64,000 bases of DNA from an uncultured Eubacteriales bacterium (GCA_900314555.1 OMVQ01000023.1:1-64000), one strand, 5' to 3'. Numbered from the stretch's first letter, positions 17,901 through 26,050 are shown. Numbers and translations: made by a program. Notes: generated by a model from the sequence alone, not told the origin.

Positions 17901-19386
17901 TAATCAGAGCCGATTTTCTATCATAATCTGCCACTTTATAATCTAATACTGCTAACTTATTATCTAAATCTTTAGTCTCTGTCTTAAGTGCAGCTATAAG
18001 TTCTGTTTCATTTTCACTTATGCTTTTCTCTTCATTTATCTTAGAAGTAAGTTCGTTAATTCTCTTATCATCGGACATTTTTCTGATAGCAGCTAACTCC
18101 TTAAGATTATCAAGTAGAGTGTGATTATCCTTAAGAATATTGTTCATTACAAATTTGAGTTTATCATATTCTTTTTTGCACTGTAGATATTCAAGGTAAT
18201 AATTGCCGCCCTCTAAGATGTTTAATCTCTCTATAAATGCCTTGACTTCCTCGTCTGTCTGCGTGAGTTTTTCATTTTCTCTGCTTAACTCTACCTCTAA
18301 CTTCTCTAATTCTCCCATATCCACAAGCACTTTTGCCGTTTCAACTTTAGCCGACAGATTATTCTTCTCTGCTAACACATTTTTACGCTCGTTAAGTGCC
18401 GCTTCTAATTCTGCTTTGTTATTATTCTCCGATACTTCAAGTGAATTATATGCTTTCTTAATCTTTGTAAATGCATTCTCGATACCAACATATAATTGTC
18501 TTATAGATGAAATTCTTCCTGCAAAACCATCTATAATCTCTATCTGTCTGTCGAAGTTATTTATCTCTTCTTTCTTCTTAGATAATTCTAATAATTTATC
18601 CTTGATATTAAGAAGTGTTTCTGCAAGATTTCCGTCCTCTGAATCATTTGCATATTTATTTCTGAATGATTTCTCGATTATCTCCTCTATCAGTAAATCT
18701 TCCACAACTTTTCTGGTAGTCTTGTAATTTGTCTCAAAATATGTTCTTACGTGTCCCTCTGTTTTATTAATTCCCCTGATAATCTCCCATTCACTTTCAT
18801 ATAATCCATAGTTTGCTATGAATCTCTGATAATCACCTTTTCGCTCGAATATTTTGACTTCAAGATTGTAATCCTTACGTTGTAAATCTTTAAGATAATT
18901 CTTAAGTCCGGAATATGTAATTCTCTCACCATTCTGTGTAAGTGGGAAATTCTTTATATCATTGTCATTAAATTTTCTATAGAAAATGCAGTAATTAAAA
19001 TATTCAATCGCAGTTCCGTTTCTGCTGCCATCAGCATTTTCCTCAAACTCTCCCTGGTCCTTTGCCTTTCTGGCGCAAAAACCGGTAAGCATATATTTAA
19101 AACCATCTTTAATATGTACATCACTAAGACTCCATTCAATCATTGAATGAATAGTTGTACTTCCCTCATTTGTCCTGAATAATTTCTCTATAGGCTGTTT
19201 ATCATCAAGAGTACAATTTGGTATTAAATTCTGCAAAAGTAACAACATTAATACACTTTTTCCACCACCATTTGCCAAGTCATAAATGGTATTTTTACAC
19301 GAAAAACGCATCATAAAATCGTCATAAAACTGCGTTCCGAAATTGTACTTTACATTATTTACTCTGATTCTGTTAATGTGTGGCAT
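14941..19386 (-). CDS. JetC/MukB-like SMC-type ATPase
   Basis: 1481 residues: an N-terminal nucleotide-binding lobe with Walker A NGGGKS (residues 39-44), about 900 residues of coiled coil with a central non-coiled hinge region (~600-760), and a C-terminal lobe with signature-like GSTGQSQG (~1358) and Walker B VIFIDNPFGAAKD (~1392). This layout is that of MukB/MksB/JetC condensin ATPases. The usual catalytic Glu after the Walker B Asp is Asn here. It follows the JetB-like gene by 13 nt with GGAG before the ATG. With the JetA- and JetB-like proteins it should form a DNA-loading or loop-extruding complex. A RecN/SbcC alternative is less likely given the kleisin-type partners. Confidence 0.82.
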   Translation of the reverse strand: MPHINRIRVNNVKYNFGTQFYDDFMMRFSCKNTIYDLANGGGKSVLMLLLLQNLIPNCTLDDKQPIEKLFRTNEGSTTIHSMIEWSLSDVHIKDGFKYMLTGFCARKAKDQGEFEENADGSRNGTAIEYFNYCIFYRKFNDNDIKNFPLTQNGERITYSGLKNYLKDLQRKDYNLEVKIFERKGDYQRFIANYGLYESEWEIIRGINKTEGHVRTYFETNYKTTRKVVEDLLIEEIIEKSFRNKYANDSEDGNLAETLLNIKDKLLELSKKKEEINNFDRQIEIIDGFAGRISSIRQLYVGIENAFTKIKKAYNSLEVSENNNKAELEAALNERKNVLAEKNNLSAKVETAKVLVDMGELEKLEVELSRENEKLTQTDEEVKAFIERLNILEGGNYYLEYLQCKKEYDKLKFVMNNILKDNHTLLDNLKELAAIRKMSDDKRINELTSKINEEKSISENETELIAALKTETKDLDNKLAVLDYKVADYDRKSALINKEITDKKNTTSLLLPTDADKMCADDREKLAAINDKTEELESKCEAKSGEVITLRLKLRENDYKLNDLEKRKNIIEENNNKLLNSSEKLSKLKQVYDAEELEELLKKIEKTYKNMLNASSEAEKKLVEIDGHLKSLELGRVVNESAALSEVLEYIRRYHSNTAVSGAQYLSELPEETRIELVKYNPVLPYAIIVKDNFEQTIMDTRLKENLENGYTVPIINGKKLADENVELINSENVFFIGENAEEFSSDKIKQNIERIKLSQEKLNKEYLRKLENEQVVKEDYLFINHIVNDVNDEEILNPKKALEKVNSEILENIEVSKNLKEEIAFTENDIRSIKEELAGLKKGKEETEQEINALSEISKLLAKYNAISDEKTKASTELERLKKEVTDSSKRLAATENMSKQRQIRINSMEEELDAIKKDWSEKYSSYYDEAVYKEVRDNDTKYNGRSRDEIETELMALLESLKKENYVVADKEKLLNNYQVSMEKNLQHIDYMGVDLEVLKNQYDNNELVVTSSKDLSDIKRQADRHKAVKKEIRQSIQEMRSKADKLQGKISHAINIITDKYGEFDKNSIKESEIDTFLNENARLLSDLTDKSDRLAGAIAEMERKAVTINMLKRDINKLMTKSDIKPDIKSGTFEENADIEAECKNVSEQLDKFIDEKYKRSEEFEREMSLLNDTLKKLNAFELASEIRMNVSMPANLDETDELIKMLKETNEYINLEKQRILKGIEDMQVIKDNFENQCIQTCTNIKTELDRLSKLSRITMEDETIPVINLRIPYVKEEVYKDRMSEYIDRVAKGADSFEKTEDKLKYIRNNLSWKKMFSVIVTDMNSIKLNLYKRERIADQSRFLPYEEAVGSTGQSQGIYIQFLISIINYISSINSKNADASKLKKVIFIDNPFGAAKDIYIWEPIFKLLKTNNVQLIVPARGATPAISGRFDVNYVLGQKMSNGRQQTVVVDYFSNVNNDELDYTNLSYEQTALF

Positions 19387-19399
19387 AATTACTCCTTTT

Positions 19400-20095
19400 T
19401 TATTTCATTATCTCGTATAATCTTCCTTTATATTCTTCGAAATAATTACTTACAAGTGCTCTGAATCTCTTCTTTGGATAGTATCTTTCATTATTTTCAA
19501 TTAATAATTCCTGCTTTAATAAGAAGTTCAACGTCATCTTGACAAAACCGACTTTAGAACCTCTTGCTGCTCTTGCATTAGTTTCTTCATTTGCTACGAT
19601 AGGCAAATCCTCCCATACAAGCGCAATTGTCTTAAAGCTGTTCTCTTCGACTTCATTGAGTGATAAAACCGACAGATTATTTATCACCCCAGATAGCGAG
19701 CTGTCCACAGAATTAATAATATCATCTACTTTAACATACTCATTAAAAGTCACATTTCTTGTATCATTATAAAACCAGGTTATCACATTATAAATAATAA
19801 AATAACACAAGAATAATTCCCTGTTTAATTTAACACCTATCTCTTTCTTAAGCTCATCATTAGAATATCCAAATATCCTGTTATTCTCACCTGCCGCTGC
19901 AAATATAGAATTCTCATATTCATATAAAGACAGATTCATATTCTTACAAATAGTATTTGTAATATCATAGACCTCGCTATTATCCATATATTCATCATAT
20001 AAAGAAGCCGTTTCCTTAGAATCCCTGCTGATTTCTTCACCTACTATCAGCTTTGACACTATTTCTAACGCCTTAGATAAATTCCTATTTTCCAC
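19400..20095 (-). CDS. JetB/MukE-like condensin subunit
   Basis: A 231-residue mostly helical protein, the size and position of the MukE/JetB winged-helix subunit between the kleisin-like gene and the SMC-like gene; I believe it belongs to the DUF6063-type (Wadjet type III-like) family, from memory. The start is placed at GTG (20095), which has GGAG 6 nt upstream, rather than the in-frame ATG at 20107, which lies inside hairpin H1 of the repeat with no ribosome binding site. The upstream gap is occupied by the four-hairpin element, whose edge supplies this Shine-Dalgarno. Confidence 0.7.
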   Translation of the reverse strand: MENRNLSKALEIVSKLIVGEEISRDSKETASLYDEYMDNSEVYDITNTICKNMNLSLYEYENSIFAAAGENNRIFGYSNDELKKEIGVKLNRELFLCYFIIYNVITWFYNDTRNVTFNEYVKVDDIINSVDSSLSGVINNLSVLSLNEVEENSFKTIALVWEDLPIVANEETNARAARGSKVGFVKMTLNFLLKQELLIENNERYYPKKRFRALVSNYFEEYKGRLYEIMK

Positions 20096-20105
20096 TTTCT
20101 GCTCC

Positions 20106-20237
20106 ATTCCGCAGGCATTTATGCCGGAGGAATCGCGAGCTAAATTCCGAATTTAGCTCTGCGATAAATACTAATTGCGATGCCTGCAGCGCAATTAGTC
20201 GTGAGAAAAATAATCGCATCAGCATTATTTTTCTCAC
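20106..20237 (-). repeat. Four-hairpin element between jetA- and jetB-like genes (copy C)
   Basis: H1 20106-20133 (ATTCC/GGAAT, GGCAT/ATGCC); H2 20132-20165 (ATCGC-GAGCTAAATTC pairs perfectly with GAATTTAGCTC-GCGAT); H3 20171-20198 (CTAATTGCG/CGCAATTAG); H4 20201-20237 (14-bp perfect stem, loop CGCATCAGC). The H3 loop ATGCCTGC (20180-20187) complements GCAGGCAT (20111-20118) of H1. The 11-bp direct repeats TGCTCCATTCC at 20100-20110 and 20240-20250 flank the element, as a target-site duplication would. H4 overlaps the upstream stop codon. Confidence 0.88.
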
Positions 20238-21760
20238 TGTGCTCCATTCCTGAAATGTACATTTACAATTTCATTTCCCATATTCTCAAGTATTTCATTA
20301 TCTTTCGAAAAATCTATCCTGAAAATCAGATATTTATATTTTGCACCGCCACTTTCTTCTGTTATGACTTTCTTCATAAAGCCCTCTAAGAATGTGTCTG
20401 GTTTCTCTATGACTTCACTCATATCATATGATGATTTCTGGCACAAATGTGTTACAAATGAATAGTAATCTCCATTCTTAAGCACATTTTTACCAAGCTT
20501 TTTAACGAGCTCTTCGTTGTATTGCCTTAAATCAAATTCTTCATTTGCAATCAGCATATCGAATAAAATTGCTAAGAATATTCTATGGTTTTCGAATATT
20601 CTCTCATCTTCTATTTCATCATCATATTTGAAATTCTCATCATACTTATTTTCTTTAATCTTTTCGCCATCTTCCATTGCTTCTGTTCTCATATTTAACA
20701 TATTATCAAGCAATGTAAGTGAAAATGTTTTCTTGACATTTAGCCTAAGCAATGGCTTTGTAAACAGGTTAAGGTTGTCCGTATTGTCACTTTTAATCAT
20801 ATCACTTAGCACTTTTCTAAAATCAAATGATGACTTTAATCTGTTGAACTTCGCCTGAACAACCATTTCATCAGCTTTTGCCTGTAATACTGTGCAGGCA
20901 TTCAGAAGTTCACTGTGCTTGTTCATCGCCCTGTTCAATTCACTCTCTAAGTGATATATGTCCTCCATTGCTTCATAGAATTTATTATCCTCTTCGCCTG
21001 CCCTCAATGCCTGCTCTATTAATTGTTTATTCTTATCAAACAACTTCTGCTCTTCATCAAACCATTTTACTGTTGTCTTAATAAAACTTTCATATGCCTT
21101 GATTCCCTCGAATATATCATAGCTGAGTATTCCTAATATCTCATTTTTCTTAGAAATAAGTCTGCTTACCTCATTATTTATTCGTGATACCACTTCCGTA
21201 CCACCCTTGAAATTTCTTGTTGAAATCATCTTAGTAAGTAAGACCTGTGCTATGGTTATATTGCTCTCATCTTTTATCTCCTTGGTATCAAGATAGAATT
21301 CTATTGCATCAGAAGTTATATAATACACCACATTATCATCTACTATTTTGTTATCAAGTATCTTCGTTCTTACTGTCTTACGTTGCTTAGATACCGGATC
21401 AAAATATTCATACGAAAATGGTTTACCATCATTTTTCAATTTGTCGAATATGTATGCAATCAGTTCCTTTTCTTCATCTTCCTCAATCACAAGTTCAAAA
21501 TCACGTTTCAATACATCTTGCATAAATGCCATATATTCGTTATATGTAACCATTTTCTCACGAAAATTATTTTCTTCAATAAAAAAGCGCAATACTGCCA
21601 TCACAATATATCCCATATCAAGTACGGCAAATTTTCCCTCTTTATATTGACTAAAAGATATATCTGTCAATTTGAAAAATGGGTAATATTTTCTGATATT
21701 CAGCATACGCTCATTGTGGTCGTAAACTATATCCCTGACTAATGTATATTCCTCGGACAT
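20234..21760 (-). CDS. JetA/MukF-like kleisin-type condensin subunit
   Basis: 508 residues: an N-terminal winged-helix-like half (to about 190), a helical middle with coiled coil (about 200-300), and a C-terminal domain. This matches MukF/JetA kleisin proteins in size and position, first of a jetA-jetB-jetC-like series. NCBI-style annotation would call it a Wadjet JetA-family (DUF5716-like) protein; that is from memory. Its C-terminus (RNGAQ then TGA) is encoded by the edge of the inserted hairpin element; without the insertion it would read RNGAESGK and overlap the jetB-like start. The start follows AAAGGTTG. Confidence 0.72.
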   Translation of the reverse strand: MSEEYTLVRDIVYDHNERMLNIRKYYPFFKLTDISFSQYKEGKFAVLDMGYIVMAVLRFFIEENNFREKMVTYNEYMAFMQDVLKRDFELVIEEDEEKELIAYIFDKLKNDGKPFSYEYFDPVSKQRKTVRTKILDNKIVDDNVVYYITSDAIEFYLDTKEIKDESNITIAQVLLTKMISTRNFKGGTEVVSRINNEVSRLISKKNEILGILSYDIFEGIKAYESFIKTTVKWFDEEQKLFDKNKQLIEQALRAGEEDNKFYEAMEDIYHLESELNRAMNKHSELLNACTVLQAKADEMVVQAKFNRLKSSFDFRKVLSDMIKSDNTDNLNLFTKPLLRLNVKKTFSLTLLDNMLNMRTEAMEDGEKIKENKYDENFKYDDEIEDERIFENHRIFLAILFDMLIANEEFDLRQYNEELVKKLGKNVLKNGDYYSFVTHLCQKSSYDMSEVIEKPDTFLEGFMKKVITEESGGAKYKYLIFRIDFSKDNEILENMGNEIVNVHFRNGAQ

Positions 21761-21777
21761 GGTATATTCAACCTTTC

Positions 21778-22017
21778 TTATTCTTTAGGACATTTGTGTA
21801 ACTGTTTAGTGTTACAATCCTGTATAGTTCCTTTACTGCAAGCGACTAATTCACCTTTGCAGAAGCAGAAGCCGTTATTCTCACTAATCTTTTTCTCTAC
21901 TTCCTTTTGCTCATCAAGTATACATTTTCTTACCTGCTTAACATTACAATCCTGAACTCGTCCCTGACTGCAATCAACTAATTCACCTTTACAAAAACAA
22001 AAACTCTTTCCTGCCAT
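21778..22017 (-). CDS. Cys-rich small protein with a duplicated putative metal-binding motif
   Basis: 79 residues made of two near-identical units, each C-F-C-K-G-E-L-V-x-C-S-x-G-x-[VI]-Q-D-C-N-x-K-Q-x-x-K-C (about residues 7-32 and 50-76), joined by a charged helical linker (DEQKEVEKKISENN). Five conserved cysteines per unit in C-x-C-x6-C-x7-C-x6-C spacing suggest zinc binding or disulfides. I do not recognise a named family. GGAG 6 nt before the ATG comes from the edge of a hairpin element remnant. It sits between recR and the jetA-like gene, 17 nt before the latter, so it is likely cotranscribed and possibly part of the same system. Confidence 0.7.
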   Translation of the reverse strand: MAGKSFCFCKGELVDCSQGRVQDCNVKQVRKCILDEQKEVEKKISENNGFCFCKGELVACSKGTIQDCNTKQLHKCPKE

Positions 22018-22026
22018 ATTCGCTCC

Positions 22027-22105
22027 ATTCCATCAACGTAAAACGTCGATGGAATCGCGAACAAAATTCTTTCACACTATTCCGCAGACGCCTTGCGTCG
22101 AAAGC
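22027..22105 (-). repeat. Truncated four-hairpin element remnants between recR and the Cys-rich gene
   Basis: A complete H1 (22027-22055, ATTCCATC...GATGGAAT) is followed by only the left arm of H2 (ATCGCGAACAAAATTC), then by a second H1-like hairpin (22079-22105) with the same GACGC/GCGTC core as copy A. H3 and H4 are missing. This shows deletion and rearrangement within the repeat family. Confidence 0.7.
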
Positions 22106-22109
22106 TATT

Positions 22110-22706
22110 TTACATATCTGTTCTTCCTTCTAACGCCTTAAGTAGTGTAACAGAATCTACATATTCTAAATCCCCGCCTACCGGAACACCACTTGCTATT
22201 CTGGTGACCTTAATGCCTGTTGGCTTGATTAATTTACTGATATATACTGCGGTTGTCTCTCCCTCTAAACTAGAGTTTGTTGCTATAATAACCTCGTCTA
22301 TATCACCTCTTAATCTTTCCATTAATTCTTTTAACTTTATATCATTTGGTCCGATTCCAAGCATTGGTGATATGGCACCATGAAGTACATGATATACTCC
22401 ATTATACTGTCCTGTTTTCTCATATGCCGCTAAATCTCTGGTATTCTCCACGACCATAATTGTCTTGTGGTCTCGTTTCTGACTCTTGCATATAGGGCAT
22501 AATTCATCATCAGTAAGTGTGTAACATTCTTTACAATATCTTACATTGTTCTTAGCCGAGGTTATCGCATCGGTTAATGCCTTAACCTGTTCCTGTGGCA
22601 TATTGATTATATGAAAAGCAAGACGTCCGGCAGATTTTGTGCCTATCCCTGGAAGTCTTGAAAATTCTTCTATTAACTTAGATATATGACTACTGTAATA
22701 ATCCAT
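22110..22706 (-). CDS. recR: Recombination mediator RecR
   Basis: 198 residues, the normal length. Order: N-terminal helix-hairpin-helix ([18 protein letters not shown]), a C4 zinc finger ([16 protein letters not shown], residues about 56-71), a TOPRIM domain ([12 protein letters not shown]) and the C-terminal Walker B-like [14 protein letters not shown]. RecR with RecO/RecF loads RecA at gapped DNA. It sits 73 nt after ybaB in the classic dnaX-ybaB-recR order. Confidence 0.97.
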   Translation of the reverse strand: MDYYSSHISKLIEEFSRLPGIGTKSAGRLAFHIINMPQEQVKALTDAITSAKNNVRYCKECYTLTDDELCPICKSQKRDHKTIMVVENTRDLAAYEKTGQYNGVYHVLHGAISPMLGIGPNDIKLKELMERLRGDIDEVIIATNSSLEGETTAVYISKLIKPTGIKVTRIASGVPVGGDLEYVDSVTLLKALEGRTDM

Positions 22707-22779
22707 CTTTAGTCCCCATTCCTACACATTAATTGTGTATTAGGTTTTATTTAATTTTGATTAGGATATCATTCAGTTC

Positions 22780-23136
22780 CTAGAATGGAAAGCCTCCGCC
22801 TAATCCACCAAGTCCACCTGTAATCTTAGCCATAGACTGCTGTGAAAGTTCTTCCATCTTTCTAAGTGCTTCATTTGTAGCTGCTACGATTAAATCTTCT
22901 AACATCTCGATGTCATCAGGATCGACAACTTCTTCTGCTAACTTAACTTTAACAACTTCTTTCTTACCTGAAACAGTAACTTCTACAGCACCACCTCCGG
23001 CAGTTGCAGTAACTTCTTTCTCCTCTAATTCCTTAGTGGTTTCTTCCATCTGTCTCTGCATTTTCTGTGCCTGTTTCATAAGATTGTTCATATTTCCCGG
23101 CATTCCTCCTGGAAAGCCTCCGCCTCTTTTTGCCAT
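22780..23136 (-). CDS. YbaB/EbfC-family nucleoid-associated protein
   Basis: 118 residues with the YbaB core ([20 protein letters not shown], then a beta sheet with [29 protein letters not shown]) flanked by Gly-rich tails at both ends. The family forms dimers that bind DNA. It starts 3 nt after the dnaX stop, with GGAGG inside the end of dnaX. Confidence 0.95.
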   Translation of the reverse strand: MAKRGGGFPGGMPGNMNNLMKQAQKMQRQMEETTKELEEKEVTATAGGGAVEVTVSGKKEVVKVKLAEEVVDPDDIEMLEDLIVAATNEALRKMEELSQQSMAKITGGLGGLGGGFPF

Positions 23137-23139
23137 AAC

Positions 23140-24738
23140 TTAAAAGTCCTCCTCTTCTTCATTTTCATCATTTACTTCTTCAACATTGAAATTAATACTG
23201 TCTATATCAAGACTCATATATGACGTTTCATAATTCTCTTTAGAATTTAAGCATCTGAGTTCTACAGGTACTTCTTTCCCTATAGCTCTGGCTATCTCAT
23301 CTTTAATAAGTTTAATATTATCAGGTCTGTTATCCTGTTCCCAGTCAATTGAGGAATCGTATACAATGCACAAAACTGAATTCTCATCGATACTCAGTCT
23401 GTTCTTTCTTATACCTACTCCTAAATGTCCTGTTATATTTCTTGTAATACTCTGCCAGTTGTCTGCCACCTTTTTTATCTCTTCAGGTACAGCCATCTCT
23501 AACTTCTTAACTACTTTATCAGATTCATTTGAATTTTCATTTATATTTGCCTCTGGTCTATTAGACATATTACTTACTAGTATACCATTTTCCAGTTTTT
23601 TTTCAATATTAGAAACTCTGTTTTTAAGCGACTCGTAATCCACTTCCATCGCCGGCTGCATAAGTTTTATAATGCCTATCTCTATCAACACACGTTTCTG
23701 CGAAGAATATTTTATCTGATTAGTAAGTTCTGAAAGTATTCTTATATAACGCATTATGGTATCGGCATCAAGCATACCCGCTTCTTCCTTTAAGGCTTCT
23801 AATCTCTCACTCGACATATCGATTATCTCGTCTGCATCATCAGAAGTCTTTAATAAAAGCATATTTCTTAAATACCATGTAAAATCTACTACAAATTGTG
23901 ATAAATCTCGTCCATAGCTAATCATTTCTTCAAGTAACTTCATACATTCCACAGTATTTTCACTGATAACGGCTCTTAGCATATTGCTGAATACATCTGT
24001 ATCCACCGCACCTAATACCTCAAGTGTCTTATCATATGTCAGTGCCTCGCCTATACTGAATGCCTCGCACTGGTCTAAAAGGCTTAGCGCATCTCTAAGT
24101 GAACCATCAGCGGTTTTCGCAATAAAACGGAGTGCTTTATCCTCGACCTCCATATGCTCAATATCTGCAAGCTCTTTTAATCTGTCTTTGATTACATCTA
24201 CGGAAATATGTTTAAAATCATATCTCTGACATCTCGAAAGTATGGTTATCGGTATCTTATGTGCCTCGGTAGTAGCTAATATAAATATAACATATTCAGG
24301 TGGTTCTTCTAATGTTTTTAACAACGCATTAAACGCACTTGTTGATAACATATGAACCTCATCTACTATATATACCTTATATCTTCCCTCTGTCGGACGA
24401 TACTGCACTTCGTCCACAATCTGTCTAATATTCTCAACACCATTATTCGATGCCGCATCCATTTCGATAACATTCATGGAGATTCCGGCACTTATTGCCT
24501 TACAGGTAGGACATTCATTACATGGATTACCATTTACAGGGTGTTCACAGTTCACTGCCTTGGCAAATATTTTGGCAACTGTAGTCTTACCTGTTCCTCT
24601 AGTTCCACAGAATAAATATGCATGTCCTATTCTTCCCGATACAATCTGATTGCTTAATGTTGTTGTAATATGCTCCTGACCTTTAACATCATTATAGTTA
24701 TCCGGTCTGAATTTTCTATATAAAGCTGTATAAGACAT
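23140..24738 (-). CDS. dnaX: DNA polymerase III subunits gamma/tau
   Basis: 532 residues. The AAA+ clamp-loader domain has Walker A GTRGTGKTT (~45), a four-Cys zinc module (C-x9-C-x2-C-x2-C, ~69-84), Walker B VDEVHML, SRC motif LSRCQRYDF and sensor 2 DGSLRDALSLLDQ; a C-terminal tau-type region of about 170 residues follows. It loads the sliding clamp. An A8 run near codon 378 (23596-23603 on the plus strand as T8) could allow slippage to a short gamma form. It lies 6 nt after pfk in one operon with ybaB and recR. Confidence 0.96.
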   Translation of the reverse strand: MSYTALYRKFRPDNYNDVKGQEHITTTLSNQIVSGRIGHAYLFCGTRGTGKTTVAKIFAKAVNCEHPVNGNPCNECPTCKAISAGISMNVIEMDAASNNGVENIRQIVDEVQYRPTEGRYKVYIVDEVHMLSTSAFNALLKTLEEPPEYVIFILATTEAHKIPITILSRCQRYDFKHISVDVIKDRLKELADIEHMEVEDKALRFIAKTADGSLRDALSLLDQCEAFSIGEALTYDKTLEVLGAVDTDVFSNMLRAVISENTVECMKLLEEMISYGRDLSQFVVDFTWYLRNMLLLKTSDDADEIIDMSSERLEALKEEAGMLDADTIMRYIRILSELTNQIKYSSQKRVLIEIGIIKLMQPAMEVDYESLKNRVSNIEKKLENGILVSNMSNRPEANINENSNESDKVVKKLEMAVPEEIKKVADNWQSITRNITGHLGVGIRKNRLSIDENSVLCIVYDSSIDWEQDNRPDNIKLIKDEIARAIGKEVPVELRCLNSKENYETSYMSLDIDSINFNVEEVNDENEEEEDF

Positions 24739-24744
24739 TTTTAA

Positions 24745-25815
24745 TTAATCTCCAAAACTAATTCCTATTAATTTAGCCTCTTTGATAACAGACGAATCAG
24801 GATCAACTCCCTTTAATCTGCCTGCCACTTCTTCAAGAGGTACTTTGATGATTTCACCATCACGCATTCCTACCATATATCCATATTCTTTATTAAGGAT
24901 AAGTCTGGCTGCTGCCGCACCGAATCTCGTAGAAAGAACTCTGTCATATGGACAAGGACTTCCACCTCTCTGTGTGTGTCCAGGAATTGTGACTCTTATC
25001 TCCTGGCCTGTTTTCTCCTGAATCTGTGCACCTAATTCATATGAAATAGATGGATATGGTGAATTAGCTTTCTTCTCTTTGAGTTTCTTCTTAGAAAGTC
25101 CTGCATCTTCTTTAGATATCGCACCCTCTGCCACTGCAAGGATTGAGAATCTCTTGCCCTCTTTCGTTCTCTTATCAATAGCTTCAACTACTTTATCTAT
25201 ATCATATGGTATCTCAGGTAAAAGGATAATATCCGCACCACCTGCAATTCCTGCGTGTAATGTAAGCCAGCCGACTTTATGTCCCATTACTTCCACGATA
25301 AATACACGACCATGTGACGCTGCTGTTGTGTGTATACAATCTATTGCATTGGTAGCTATATTAACTGCACTCTGAAAACCAAATGTTATATCCGTACCAT
25401 AAATGTCATTATCAATTGTCTTAGGAAGTGTAACTACATTTAATCCCTCTTCACGAAGCAGATTCGCTGTCTTATGTGTTCCATTACCTCCAAGAATAAC
25501 AAGACATTCTATCTTAAGCTTCTTATAAGTATCTTTCATGGCTTTAACTTTATCAAGTCCGTTGGCATCAGGTTCTCTCATTAACTTAAATGGCTGTCTC
25601 GATGTTCCGATAATTGTTCCACCCTCTGTTAATATTCCTGAGAAATCTTTAGGCTCTAATTTTCTGTAATTACCATACATCAGACCTTTATATCCCTCTA
25701 AGAAACCGATTATCTCTACATCTTTCATATTCTCATAAAGTGCCTTTGCAACACCTCTCATAGAGGCATTAAGACTCTGGCAGTCTCCTCCACTTGTAAG
25801 CATTCCTATTCTCAT
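24745..25815 (-). CDS. 6-phosphofructokinase (group III-like)
   Basis: 356 residues. LTSGGDCQSLNASMRG near the N-terminus, ATP/PPi site GGNGTHKTANLL, substrate segment PKTIDNDIYGTDITFGFQSA, and MGHKVGWLTLHAGIAGGAD. The donor-selecting position corresponding to E. coli Gly104 is Gly (favouring ATP), while the Gly124 position is Lys, the combination known from actinomycete-type ATP-PFKs. The usual Asp103 is Asn here (GGNGT). It catalyses the committed step of glycolysis. First gene of the dnaX operon behind a good promoter; RBS AAAGGTGG. Confidence 0.88.
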   Translation of the reverse strand: MRIGMLTSGGDCQSLNASMRGVAKALYENMKDVEIIGFLEGYKGLMYGNYRKLEPKDFSGILTEGGTIIGTSRQPFKLMREPDANGLDKVKAMKDTYKKLKIECLVILGGNGTHKTANLLREEGLNVVTLPKTIDNDIYGTDITFGFQSAVNIATNAIDCIHTTAASHGRVFIVEVMGHKVGWLTLHAGIAGGADIILLPEIPYDIDKVVEAIDKRTKEGKRFSILAVAEGAISKEDAGLSKKKLKEKKANSPYPSISYELGAQIQEKTGQEIRVTIPGHTQRGGSPCPYDRVLSTRFGAAAARLILNKEYGYMVGMRDGEIIKVPLEEVAGRLKGVDPDSSVIKEAKLIGISFGD

Positions 25816-25874
25816 TTACGATACCACCTTTCTTATGTCTGCATTTTGTCTGTATTTCAAACTCATATATTAAT

Positions 25875-25903
25875 ATTTTACTTAAATTAGCTGATTAATT
25901 CAA
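25875..25903 (-). promoter_or_regulatory. Promoter of the pfk-dnaX-ybaB-recR operon
   Basis: On the minus strand TTGAAT (25903-25898), 17-nt spacer, TAAAAT (25880-25875), about 60 nt before the pfk start. Both boxes differ by one or two bases from consensus. Confidence 0.6.
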
Positions 25904-25919
25904 CTATTTTATTAACAAA

Positions 25920-25951
25920 AAAGGTATTTCTTTTCGCTAAGAAATACCTTT
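25920..25951 (-). terminator. Terminator of the MATE gene
   Basis: A 13-bp perfect stem AAAGGTATTTCTT / AAGAAATACCTTT with a 6-nt loop, followed leftward by TTTTTTGTT. It separates the MATE transcript from the pfk promoter. Confidence 0.88.
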
Positions 25952-26050
25952 AATTACTCTATTATATGTATTTTACACAATCATTACACAGGCTTTACTT
26001 TACGGATACATTAAGGGATAAATGTACGCCACAAGCTTACAAGCCGCTAG

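Noticed and set aside
20096..20107. ATG at 20107 as the jetB-like start
   Set aside because: It lies within the base of hairpin H1 and has no Shine-Dalgarno; the GTG at 20095 has GGAG at ideal spacing.
11109..22017. A JetD-type TOPRIM nuclease inside the condensin operon
   Set aside because: None of the neighbouring proteins shows TOPRIM motifs other than RecR, which is the ordinary recombination protein.
24745..25815. Pyrophosphate-dependent phosphofructokinase
   Set aside because: The key Gly at the donor-selecting position (GGNGT, not GGDD) argues for ATP, although the Lys in PKTIDND also occurs in PPi enzymes.
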